Shown here in pieces: positions 27,698 through 36,509 of a DNA stretch of 64,000 nt (positions are counted from its first letter, which is position 1; each line of letters begins with the position of its first letter). The DNA lies in assembly GCA_002747325.1 (NCBI GenBank), contig PDOZ01000027.1:1-64000 (forward strand), in the 5' to 3' direction. The stretch is from Rhodobacterales bacterium. GTDB taxonomy: Bacteria; Pseudomonadota; Alphaproteobacteria; Rhodobacterales; Rhodobacteraceae. Both the position numbers and the translations under genes were made by a program. The notes under the pieces are model-generated. The model made no database searches. It was not told the origin of the DNA and was given only the letters and a program-made list of their open reading frames with translations.

Positions 27698-30334
27698 ATG
27701 ACCGGGAAAGACGAGAATCATAGCGGGCTGAGCGAAGCCGAGTTGCAGGAAATGGTCGCCGCGTCCGATAGCGGTGCGCGCAGCCTGCCCGGCATGATGG
27801 GTGTTTTCATCGCCGCCGTCGCGCTGATCTGGTCGCTGTTTCAGGTGCTGCTGGCCTCGCCGATTTCCAATTACGTCTTGCCCGGTGACCTGATCAACAA
27901 TTCCCGGCAAATCCACCTGGCTTTTGCCATTTTTCTCTCCGCCATGGCCTATCCGCTGTTCAAATCCTCCCCGCGCCACCGCATCCCGTGGTATGACTGG
28001 GTGTTGGGGCTGGGCGGCGCGGCGCTGGCGCTTTACGGCTATTTTTTCTATCATAAAATCGTGAATAATGGCGGTCTGGCCGATCAAAGCGACGCCTGGT
28101 TCGCGCTGGCCGGGGTCATTTTCCTCTTCATCGCCGCCTATCGCACCCTCGGCCCGGTGATGGTCGTGCTGGCGATGGTCTTCATGGCCTATGTCTTCTG
28201 GGGCAGTTCCGAAATGGTGCCCGATCAGATCCGCTGGGCAGGCGCGTCGCTGCGCAAGGCCATGTCGCATATGTGGATCACCTCGGAAGGGGTGTTCGGC
28301 ATCGCGCTCGGTGTGTCCACCAAATTCGTTTTCCTCTTCGTGCTGTTCGGCGCGCTGCTCGATAAGGCGGGCGCGGGCGGTTATTTCATCAAGATGGCCT
28401 TCGGCGCGCTCGGACATCTGCGCGGCGGCCCGGCGAAAGCCGCCGTGGTCGGCTCCGCCGCGACCGGCCTGATCTCCGGTTCCTCCATTGCCAACGTCGT
28501 CACCACCGGCACCTTCACCATCCCGCTGATGAAACGCGTGGGCTTCTCCGCCGAAAAGGCCGGGTCGGTCGAAGTGGCCTCCTCGGTCAACGGCCAGATC
28601 ATGCCCCCGGTCATGGGCGCCGCCGCCTTCCTGATGGTGGAATATGTCGGCATTTCCTATGTCGAAGTCATCACGCACGCCTTCCTGCCCGCGGTGATTT
28701 CCTACATCGCGCTGGTCTATATCGTGCATCTGGAAGCGGTGAAAAACCGCATGCCGACCATCGGGGATCGCACGGTTTCGATGGGCAAAACCGTGGGCGG
28801 CATGTTCGCCTTCTTCGCCGGGTTCGCCGCGCTGTGCTACGTCACGCAATACCCGGTCATGCTGGTTACCTCGCTGGTCCCCGCCGGGGCGGGCTGGGTG
28901 CTGTCGCTCCTGGTCTTCGCAGTCTATATCGCCCTCGTGCGCTTCGCCGCCACCGTGCCCGACCTCGAACCGGACGACCCGCGTTCCGCCGTGGTCGAAC
29001 TCCCGGACGTCGCCAAGATCTACAAAACCGGCCTCTACTATCTCCTGCCCATCATCGTGGTGGTCTATTTCCTGATGATCGAGCGCAAATCCCCCGGCCT
29101 CTCCGCCTTCTGGGCCAGCTTCCTGCTCTTCGGCATCCTGATCACGCAAAAACCGCTGAAAGCCTTCTTCCGGGGCGAAGCCAACCCGGTCGCGCGGCTG
29201 AAAGACGGGGTGATCGACCTCACCGAAGGCATGATCGACGGGGCGCGCAACATGATCGGCATCGGTCTGGCGACCGCCACCGCCGGCATCATCGTCGGCA
29301 CCGTGTCGCTGACCGGCATCGGGCAGGTCATGGCGGATTTCGTCGAATTCCTCTCCGGCGGCAACCTCGTGCTGATGCTGGTCTTCGTCGCCATCCTGTC
29401 GCTGATCCTCGGCATGGGCCTGCCCACCACCGCCAATTACATCGTGGTTTCCTCGCTGATGGTCGCGGTCGTGGTGGAACTGGGCGCCCAATCGGGCCTC
29501 ATCGTGCCGCTGATCGCCGTGCATCTCTTCGTCTTCTACTTCGGCATCATGGCCGATGTGACGCCCCCGGTGGGACTGGCGAGCTTCGCCGCCGCCGCCG
29601 TTTCGGGCGGCGATGCAATCCGCACCGGCTTCATCGCCTTTTTCTACAGCCTGCGCACCGTCGCCCTGCCCTTCGTCTTCATCTTCAACACCGACCTGTT
29701 GCTGATCGACGTCACCTGGTATCAGGGCATTCTGGTCTTCATCATCGCCACCATCGGCATCCTGATCTTCACCGCCGCAACGATAGGCTGGTTCCTGACC
29801 AAAAGCCGCATCTGGGAAACCGTGGCCATGCTGCTGATCTCCTTCGCCCTGTTCCGGCCGGGCTTCTTCATGGACATGCTCCAACCGCCCTTCGACACGA
29901 TCGAACCCGCCGGATTTGCCACCGCGCTCGGCGAAGCGGAAGCGGGCGCCGAGCTGCGCCTCGTCTTCAGCGGCCCGGATTTCGACACGCTGGAAATGAA
30001 GGACCTGACCGCAGTCCTGACCGTGCCGGATGCCGAAGGCGTTGACGCCCGGCTGAACGCGCTCGGCCTGACCCTGATGCCGGAAGGCGACAAGCTGAAC
30101 ATCGACGAACCCATGTTCGGCACCGCCCTGTCGGATAAGCTCTCTTCCTTCGACTTCTACGGTGACGAAGCGGTGCATATCTCCGCCGCCTCCGCCCCCG
30201 CAGACCAATGGCCGAAAGAGCTGATCTTCATCCCCGCCCTTCTGCTTCTGGGCCTCATCGCCCTGTTGCAACGACGCCGGGCCGAAGACGACACGCCCCC
30301 CGCCGTTTCCGCCACACAAGGAGAAGCCGCATGA
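27698..30334 (+). CDS. TRAP transporter permease, fused small and large membrane subunits (TAXI type)
   Basis: 878 residues. The fused permease has about four N-terminal helices (DctQ-like part, roughly 33-180) followed by the DctM-like large domain with GLISGSSIANVVTTGTF, VNGQIMPPVMGAAAF and LGMGLPTTANYIV repeats. It drives sodium- or proton-coupled uptake of the TAXI protein's ligand. After the last DctM helices, residues about 735-850 form a soluble domain resembling DUF3394, then one more hydrophobic segment. The stop overlaps the next gene by ATGA. Confidence 0.93.
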   Translation: MTGKDENHSGLSEAELQEMVAASDSGARSLPGMMGVFIAAVALIWSLFQVLLASPISNYVLPGDLINNSRQIHLAFAIFLSAMAYPLFKSSPRHRIPWYDWVLGLGGAALALYGYFFYHKIVNNGGLADQSDAWFALAGVIFLFIAAYRTLGPVMVVLAMVFMAYVFWGSSEMVPDQIRWAGASLRKAMSHMWITSEGVFGIALGVSTKFVFLFVLFGALLDKAGAGGYFIKMAFGALGHLRGGPAKAAVVGSAATGLISGSSIANVVTTGTFTIPLMKRVGFSAEKAGSVEVASSVNGQIMPPVMGAAAFLMVEYVGISYVEVITHAFLPAVISYIALVYIVHLEAVKNRMPTIGDRTVSMGKTVGGMFAFFAGFAALCYVTQYPVMLVTSLVPAGAGWVLSLLVFAVYIALVRFAATVPDLEPDDPRSAVVELPDVAKIYKTGLYYLLPIIVVVYFLMIERKSPGLSAFWASFLLFGILITQKPLKAFFRGEANPVARLKDGVIDLTEGMIDGARNMIGIGLATATAGIIVGTVSLTGIGQVMADFVEFLSGGNLVLMLVFVAILSLILGMGLPTTANYIVVSSLMVAVVVELGAQSGLIVPLIAVHLFVFYFGIMADVTPPVGLASFAAAAVSGGDAIRTGFIAFFYSLRTVALPFVFIFNTDLLLIDVTWYQGILVFIIATIGILIFTAATIGWFLTKSRIWETVAMLLISFALFRPGFFMDMLQPPFDTIEPAGFATALGEAEAGAELRLVFSGPDFDTLEMKDLTAVLTVPDAEGVDARLNALGLTLMPEGDKLNIDEPMFGTALSDKLSSFDFYGDEAVHISAASAPADQWPKELIFIPALLLLGLIALLQRRRAEDDTPPAVSATQGEAA

Positions 30335-30759
30335 AAACCGTCCTCTGCGCCATCGACATCAACCGCCCCGACGACGATCACAAGATCCTCAGACGCGCCG
30401 CCCAACTGGCTGAGCTGGACGGGGCAAAACTCGACGTCATCACCGTCATGCCGGATTTCGGCTCTTCAATGGTGGCCGCCTATTTCAGCGACCACAAAGC
30501 CGACACCATGCGCCAACACGCCAAGGAACTGGTGGAAAAAGCCTGCATCGAAGCCCTTGGCGCCGAGGCCAACAAAAGCATCCGCCATATCGTCGTCACC
30601 GGCAATGTCTACGAAGAGGTGCTGCACTGCGCCAAGGCGGACGGAGCCGACCTGATCGTCATCGGCGCACACCGCCCGGACCTGAAGGACTACCTGTTAG
30701 GCCCGAACGCCGCCCGCGTGGTGCGCCACTCCGAATGCTCGGTATACGTCGTGCGCTAA
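30331..30759 (+). CDS. Universal stress protein linked to the TRAP transporter
   Basis: 142 residues from the ATG at 30331, which overlaps the permease stop and has AAGGAG seven bases upstream. Single UspA domain. The C-terminal nucleotide-binding loop reads IGAHRPDLKDYLLGPNAARVV, where the second glycine of the usual G-2x-G-9x-G(S/T) motif is arginine and the final G(S/T) is GP, so ATP binding may be weak or lost. In Halomonas, TeaD, a Usp protein encoded with the TRAP transporter TeaABC, tunes uptake; a similar regulatory role is a fair inference here. Confidence 0.9.
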   Translation: MKTVLCAIDINRPDDDHKILRRAAQLAELDGAKLDVITVMPDFGSSMVAAYFSDHKADTMRQHAKELVEKACIEALGAEANKSIRHIVVTGNVYEEVLHCAKADGADLIVIGAHRPDLKDYLLGPNAARVVRHSECSVYVVR

Positions 30760-30832
30760 CCCCGCAAAATCCGTAGATTTTTGCCGCCGATTGCCGCATA
30801 AACTGCCGCAGATCGCAAGAACGGGGAAGCAA

Positions 30833-33040
30833 ATGGCACGCAAACGTGAAGTCGGAACGCTGTGGATCGGCGGCCCTCTGAGCTGGATGGAACAGCTTTG
30901 CCTGAAATCCTATGTCGATCAGGGGCAAAAAATCACCCTCTTCTCCTATGAGGACATCCCCAACGTGCCCGAAGGCGTGATCCGGCGCGACGGGCGCGAG
31001 ATCATCGACACCGACGACTTCATCAAATACGAGAAAAAGGACAGTTTCGCCCTCTTCGCCGACTGGTTCCGCCTGCATATGATCCACCAGAATCCGGGCA
31101 TGATCTGGATCGACACCGACGTCTATTGCTACCGCCCGATGGAATATGACAGCGATTACGTCTTCGGCTTCGAACTGCCCGGCGAATACCGGGTCAACAA
31201 CGCGGTGCTGGGCCTGCCCGCCGATAGCGAAATTCTCGCCCAGATGCTGGATTTCACCGAAGACCGCTTCTCCATCGCCCCCTTCCTGCCGAAGAAAAAA
31301 CAGCGCGAGATGGAAAAGGCGCGCGCGGCGGGCAAACCGATGCACGTTTCCGAACAGCCCTGGGGCGTCTGGGGGCCGATGATGGTGACGCATTACGTCC
31401 ACAAACTCGGCCTGCAAAAACACGTCCAGCCGATCGACGCCTTTTACCCGATCACCTTCCGCGAGCGCACCAAATTCCTGCGCCCGACCGAAACCGTGCA
31501 GCCGCTCCTGACCGAAAACACCACCGCCCTGCACCTCTGGGCCTCGAATAAAAAACAGCTGGGCAACATGCATCACGGCCTGCCGCCCAAGGGCAGCTAT
31601 TTCGATTTTCTGGTGAAAGAACACGGCATCAACCCGGCGCTGGCCCCGATCAAGGCGCGCGGCGGCAAGGCCTATGACGGCGCGCTGATCGACGAGATCG
31701 CGGCGGAAAGCATCGACAGCGTGGCCGATCTGAGCGGCGGCGCGCGCAGTTTCCTCCTCGCGCTGCACCACAAATATGACTGCGATATCAAGCTGATCAA
31801 TACCAATCCGCGCGGCGAATTGCAGGCAGAAGATCAGGACTGGATCGCGCCCTACAGCAAATTCCTGACCGATAACGAGGTCGACCCGGAGCGGATCGAA
31901 GTGGTGCGCGACGCCAAACGCCTGCGCCCGGTTGATGTATTGTGCAACCTCGAAGGCTTTGGCGACAAGTTCAAGGTCCGCTTCCTGACGCCCTTCCTCG
32001 AACACTGCCTGCATTCCGACAGCGTGATGTTTTCCGACGTGAAAAAAGGCTCCGGCGCCTTCCCCTTCCTCAGGGATTTCGGCAGCAACGAACAGATCTC
32101 GACCAATGAGGTCGAAGGCAAGCCCGTGACCCGCATCCGCTTCACCCCCGCCCCGCCCAAGGGCGACGCCGCCGGGTGGGATCAGGTCGCGCGGCGGCTG
32201 GCGGGGAGCGAAGGCTGGTATCGCCCCGGCACCAACGGCCATTCCTTCCTCTATATGCCGCGCGACAAGGACACGCTGGTCGTGACCTTCGACAATCTCG
32301 ACATCACGATGAACAAGCGCGACGACCGCCGCCCCTGGGGCTATTCCTTCATCGAGCAGCAAGGCTGGTCGATGCTGGGCGTGCTGGCCGGGGGCTGGAC
32401 GTGGTACCGCGAACCCTGGGTCTATGAACAATTCGACGAGCTGAAAAAATCCGGCTTTTTCAAGGGGTTCAAGCGGGTGGTGTTTTACGGCGCCTCGATG
32501 GGCGGATATGCCGCCGCCGCCTTTTCCCCCGCCGCGCCGGGCTGTGACGTGGTGGCCATTTCGCCGCAATCCACCGTGGACAAAAAGCTGGTGCCGTGGG
32601 AAAGCCGCTATAAAGTGGTGTGGGACCGCGATTTTTCCGGTAAATACGGCGATGCGGCCAAGGTCTCGAAATTTGCCCGCCGCGTCACCATCCTTTATGA
32701 CCCCTACGAGCCGCTGGACGCGGGCCATGCCGATCGTTTCACTGGCAAAAACGTGGTCAAACTACGCGCCCCGCTATTGGGCCACCGCTTAGGCTCCTCG
32801 CTCAACCAGATGGGCATTCTCAGCCCGATCATCCTCGGCGCGCTGGACGGATCGCTGGAACCGGCGGAATATTATCGCCTGCTGAAAGCCCGCAAATCCT
32901 TCCCGCGCTACCAACGCGAACTGTTTGAACGCGCGGTGAAAAAGGGGCACCGGAAACTGGCCTATGGGCTGGGCCGGCATATCCTGCAACAAAACCCCAA
33001 CCGCGCGGTGCGGCTGGGGATGAAGGAATTAGAGCCCTAA
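30833..33040 (+). CDS. Three-domain protein: GT-A glycosyltransferase, Rossmann-like middle domain, alpha/beta-hydrolase
   Basis: 735 residues from the ATG at 30833 (CGGGGAAG upstream). Residues about 1-270 resemble DXD-containing sugar transferases of the Gly_transf_sug type, with GMIWIDTDVYCYRPME (DXD at 94-96). Residues about 285-420 (SVADLSGGARSFLLALHHKYDCDIKLI... and DVLCNLEGF) look like a methyltransferase-like Rossmann domain, but I cannot show a SAM site. Residues about 470-670 look like a serine hydrolase with nucleophile elbow GASMGG (Ser555) and possible Asp623 and His651. The set suggests synthesis and editing of a surface glycan. It converges with a GT2-type gene, sharing CTAA at the stops. 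Confidence 0.68.
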   Translation: MARKREVGTLWIGGPLSWMEQLCLKSYVDQGQKITLFSYEDIPNVPEGVIRRDGREIIDTDDFIKYEKKDSFALFADWFRLHMIHQNPGMIWIDTDVYCYRPMEYDSDYVFGFELPGEYRVNNAVLGLPADSEILAQMLDFTEDRFSIAPFLPKKKQREMEKARAAGKPMHVSEQPWGVWGPMMVTHYVHKLGLQKHVQPIDAFYPITFRERTKFLRPTETVQPLLTENTTALHLWASNKKQLGNMHHGLPPKGSYFDFLVKEHGINPALAPIKARGGKAYDGALIDEIAAESIDSVADLSGGARSFLLALHHKYDCDIKLINTNPRGELQAEDQDWIAPYSKFLTDNEVDPERIEVVRDAKRLRPVDVLCNLEGFGDKFKVRFLTPFLEHCLHSDSVMFSDVKKGSGAFPFLRDFGSNEQISTNEVEGKPVTRIRFTPAPPKGDAAGWDQVARRLAGSEGWYRPGTNGHSFLYMPRDKDTLVVTFDNLDITMNKRDDRRPWGYSFIEQQGWSMLGVLAGGWTWYREPWVYEQFDELKKSGFFKGFKRVVFYGASMGGYAAAAFSPAAPGCDVVAISPQSTVDKKLVPWESRYKVVWDRDFSGKYGDAAKVSKFARRVTILYDPYEPLDAGHADRFTGKNVVKLRAPLLGHRLGSSLNQMGILSPIILGALDGSLEPAEYYRLLKARKSFPRYQRELFERAVKKGHRKLAYGLGRHILQQNPNRAVRLGMKELEP

Positions 33041-35301
33041 TGCTCCGTATCGCCGCGCTCCACGGTGAAGAAAAACGGCTGATCGAGCGGGCGGGCAACG
33101 ATTTCATCAGGAACCGAGCCCGGCCCGCGCAGAAAGACATTGGCGCCGAAAAACGTGTGCATCCGCGAGAGTTTTTCCAGCCGCGGGCCGGTTAGCTCCT
33201 TGTAAAACTTGGCGTAATTCTCCGTCGCCATCAGCTCTGCAATGCGCTTTTGATGCGCCGCCACCGTCGCTTCGTGACAGGCCCGGATCTCGTCATCCGC
33301 CATCAGCCGGTCAAATTCCGCCTGCAGTTTCGGGATCATGCGCTGGATCGAGCGCTCCTCCACCGCGTTGTTGTTCATGCGAAACCAGTAGGCCAGCCCC
33401 TGATCGCGGTCGACATGATTGACCCGCCCCCGGTCGCGCTTGACCAGAAACGACCCGGCGGAGCGCACCGCGTAATGATTGAGCTGCACCATGTCATAGC
33501 CGACCGACGTCACCGTCGAGCGCCACGCATTGCGATACATCTCCCGCGGCATCGGCTTGCCAGACCCGTTGACCCAGCGGATATGCTCCCAAAGCTGCGG
33601 CTTCAGCCCCTTCGGCCGATGCACCCCCAGCTTCTTGAAAATCCCCGTATTGCGATACAGCGTCTTGAAGCCCCAGGCCTGATGCGGCTTGCGCGCCATT
33701 TCCGGAGCGCAGCGCACGAACTGCCGGGTGATGAAATCCGGGTCAAATTCATGCACGTCGCCATTGCCGAAAAGCCGCCAGGTCATCGAGATCAGGTTCA
33801 CCTCGCCCAGCGCGTCAAACAGCGCATCCAGCGTGCCGTCACCGACCTTGATGTCGATGAACTCGTCCACGTCCATGCAGACGATCCATTCGGCCTCCGA
33901 GATGATCTCCTCCTCCTCGGCGGCGGCAAGGGCGGCGTGTTGCGGCTTCAGCCCGGTGCCCTTGAACGGGTTGTCGCGGTGCTGCACGATCCCCTTTTTT
34001 TGCAACAATTCCAACAGGGTATCGGTGCCGTCGGTGCAATCGTTGGTGTAAACAAGGAAGTCGTCGACCCCGATGGCGCGGTGATAAGCGATCCATTCGA
34101 GGATGAACGGCCCCTCGTTTTTCATCGTCGTGACGATGGCGCGCCGCCCGTTGGTTTCGAGCTTCATCTCCTCGGGCGGCGGCAGAACCGGCTTGTAGCG
34201 CCTGAAATGCCGCCCCAGCATCGCCATCAATTTGGGCTGTTCAACCAGCGAGGTTTTCGGCACGATCAGCGATACGCTCTCGGACGGGTGGCGCAGCGAC
34301 ATCATGCGGTAAAAAAGCTGCGGCGGCCCCGGTTCCGGCGCCGCGCCGCCGATGCGAATGCCGCGCCATGTGGCGTCCGGGCGCAGTTTCGAGGGCGCGA
34401 TGGCCCAGCGTTTGCGGTGGCGCGTTGCATCGAATTGCACGCAGAGGTGATCGGTGATTTCCGGGCGGTTCGGCTCGCGGATGCGCCACGGGTAACAATG
34501 GCGCCCTTCGAGCAGGATATAGCCGCTTTCCGAGGCCAGCGCGCGGTCGAAAACCGAGCCCTGGCCGGTGTGTTTTTCGTCGGCCAGAAAGTCAAACACG
34601 TCGATATTGGCCACGGCACGGGCTTGGGAAAGAAAGCGCAGCCGGGCCCATTCGTAAAGGATCATGCCCGCCATCGGGGAGTGCCACGGGTCCGGCTCCG
34701 GGATCTGCATCCGGTCCTTGCCCGGCGCACCGGGAACACAGAACGGATGGGCTTCCCGCGGCAGGTGCATATGACCCAGCGGGAAGTCCACCTCGACCAC
34801 AAGCACCTGAAATCCCTTGTATTTCTGCTTCGCCAGCCCCGCTTTCAACTCGGGCAGAAACGCCTTGTCCTTCCCCGGTCGCCCCCGGCTGAAGATCAAG
34901 GCGGCGTCCATTCCGTGCGTGTCGCGGTGGTAGCGCAGCCATTCCAGCACCAGCTCCGCCCGCTCGCCGTTGCGCACCGCCAGCGCCGCGTTGCGCCCGG
35001 CAAAAAACGCAGGCTCGACCGGCGCCAGCGGCACGGTGACTTCCTCGCCCGCCAGCCGGAGATGCACCGGCCCGTCCGCCAGCCGCTGCGCCGTGACCCA
35101 CGGCCCGCCGCCCACCGTGCGCACCTCGTCCATGCGCAGCCCCGGCCCGGAGGCCAGCGCCTCGACCGGCGTATCGTGGCTGCAAAACATTGCGATCTCG
35201 CCCGCGCCGGTCTCGACCGCCGCAAGCAATGTCGCGCCCTCATGGCTCTCCGTTTGCAGAACCAGATGCCTCAACTCGGATTTTTGTTTCTTTTCAACCA
35301 T
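33037..35301 (-). CDS. Large GT2-type glycosyltransferase with a degenerate repeated first half
   Basis: 754 residues. The C-terminal half (about 386-650) is a GT2_4/GT92-like transferase: IVTTMKNEGPFILEWIAYHRAIGVDDFLVYTNDCTDGTD, then the metal-binding DVDEF at 477-481 and YDMVQLNHYAVRS. The first half repeats the plan: ELVLEWLRYHRDTHGMDAALIFSRG (116-140) and ANIDVFDFL (231-239) in place of the DVDEF strand. The acidic pair is partly lost there, so only the second half is likely to be catalytic. The product is probably a surface polysaccharide or glycoconjugate; acceptor and donor are unknown. Confidence 0.78.
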   Translation of the reverse strand: MVEKKQKSELRHLVLQTESHEGATLLAAVETGAGEIAMFCSHDTPVEALASGPGLRMDEVRTVGGGPWVTAQRLADGPVHLRLAGEEVTVPLAPVEPAFFAGRNAALAVRNGERAELVLEWLRYHRDTHGMDAALIFSRGRPGKDKAFLPELKAGLAKQKYKGFQVLVVEVDFPLGHMHLPREAHPFCVPGAPGKDRMQIPEPDPWHSPMAGMILYEWARLRFLSQARAVANIDVFDFLADEKHTGQGSVFDRALASESGYILLEGRHCYPWRIREPNRPEITDHLCVQFDATRHRKRWAIAPSKLRPDATWRGIRIGGAAPEPGPPQLFYRMMSLRHPSESVSLIVPKTSLVEQPKLMAMLGRHFRRYKPVLPPPEEMKLETNGRRAIVTTMKNEGPFILEWIAYHRAIGVDDFLVYTNDCTDGTDTLLELLQKKGIVQHRDNPFKGTGLKPQHAALAAAEEEEIISEAEWIVCMDVDEFIDIKVGDGTLDALFDALGEVNLISMTWRLFGNGDVHEFDPDFITRQFVRCAPEMARKPHQAWGFKTLYRNTGIFKKLGVHRPKGLKPQLWEHIRWVNGSGKPMPREMYRNAWRSTVTSVGYDMVQLNHYAVRSAGSFLVKRDRGRVNHVDRDQGLAYWFRMNNNAVEERSIQRMIPKLQAEFDRLMADDEIRACHEATVAAHQKRIAELMATENYAKFYKELTGPRLEKLSRMHTFFGANVFLRGPGSVPDEIVARPLDQPFFFTVERGDTEH

Positions 35302-35472
35302 TTACCAAATCCCGCCCGGAGCAGACCCCTCATTGCACCACCTATAGCCCGAAAGCCGCGTGAGCCAAACCCCGCCGGTGCAATAAACCGCGGCAAATCC
35401 AGGTGCAAATTTTCTCGAAAATGTCACAATCCGGCACCAAATCCGCCCCATCCCGGCATCATTGTTTCCAAT

Positions 35473-36405
35473 ATGGCAAATGCAGCAGAAAAAATGACCG
35501 AAACCACAGCAGAACGCGACCCGCACGACATCCGCGTGGCGATCAATATCGGCGCGCCGGGGGCGGATGACGGGCAGATCATCTGGTCGCTGCGCAAAAA
35601 CGCCAACGATTTGCACAAGCAGGGCGTTCTGGTGCGCCGCCCCGGCCTGTATCGCCAAGACCTGAAATCGAAGGCCGAAGCCGCGTCCAAAACGCCCCCA
35701 AGCGACGACGACCGCCGCCAGTTTTTGCAAAGCATGGTCAAGGGACAGGAAATGTCGCGCATCGTGCTGTCGGACAATTCTTATTTCGGCCTGCCGGTCT
35801 GGATGCTGGGCGGTGGGCAATTGTTTCGCAACGCGGCGCGCAATATTTCCAACCTCGCCAGCCTGTTTTACCCCGGTCAGGTCGAGTTGTTCCTGTCGAT
35901 CCAGAACCCGGCGACCCTGATCCCGGAGGTTTTCGCAGCGCAATCCTCGGTCGACTGGAAGGGCTTTCTGCGCGGCGCCGACCTTGGTTCACTGTTCTGG
36001 TCCGACGTCATCGCCGACATTTCCGAAGCCCTGCCCGACGTGCCGATCACCGTCTGGGCGCAGGAAGAAACGCCGATGATCTGGCCGGAAGTTCTGGGCG
36101 CGGTCAGCGGCATGCCGGCGGAATACCCCTTCCTCGGCGCCAATGACGTGATCGGCAAGGTGATCTCGGCGGAAGGCACGGCGCGGCTGGAAAAATACCT
36201 CGCCGAGCATAAATTCGACGCCAAACATCAGGCACAGGTGCGCGCCACTTTCCTGAAATATTTCTGCATCGAAGAGGCGCTGGAAGAAGAAATCGACCTG
36301 CCCGGCTGGTCGCAAGCGCTGGTCGATGAGTTGACCGAATTATACTATGACGACTTTAACCGCCTGCATGAGCTGAAAAACGTGCGAATAATTGAACAAA
36401 TCTAA
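35473..36405 (+). CDS. Sulfotransferase-like P-loop protein with degenerate P-loop
   Basis: 310 residues from the ATG at 35473; the ATG at 35494 is an alternative. Opening DIRVAINIGAPGADDGQIIWSLRKNANDLHKQGVLVRRP follows the layout of bacterial sulfotransferases (hIGAxKTGTTxLQxxLxxNxxxLxxxGVxYP). The residues that bind the PAPS phosphate (K-T-G/A-T-T) are replaced by GADDG. Later LFYPGQVELFLSIQNPATLIPEVF matches the strand after the 3'-phosphate site, where a serine/arginine would be expected. The family link is from pattern recognition only. It may be an inactive or repurposed member. It lies beside two glycosyltransferase genes. Confidence 0.5.
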   Translation: MANAAEKMTETTAERDPHDIRVAINIGAPGADDGQIIWSLRKNANDLHKQGVLVRRPGLYRQDLKSKAEAASKTPPSDDDRRQFLQSMVKGQEMSRIVLSDNSYFGLPVWMLGGGQLFRNAARNISNLASLFYPGQVELFLSIQNPATLIPEVFAAQSSVDWKGFLRGADLGSLFWSDVIADISEALPDVPITVWAQEETPMIWPEVLGAVSGMPAEYPFLGANDVIGKVISAEGTARLEKYLAEHKFDAKHQAQVRATFLKYFCIEEALEEEIDLPGWSQALVDELTELYYDDFNRLHELKNVRIIEQI

Positions 36406-36509
36406 CATTCGCCCAGCTTGCCCATGCGGCCCGTAAAAATCGTGCGCCGATCTTGCGCCCTGCCCCGCTTGCTGCCAATCTGTTCGAACCAATGACAGGG
36501 AGGATGCCA

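Noticed and set aside
27668..30319. An 883-codon open frame antisense to the TRAP permease
   Set aside because: It is a long mirror frame of a GC-rich gene, full of Asp/Gly/His/Gln, with no domain; the permease on the other strand is unambiguous.
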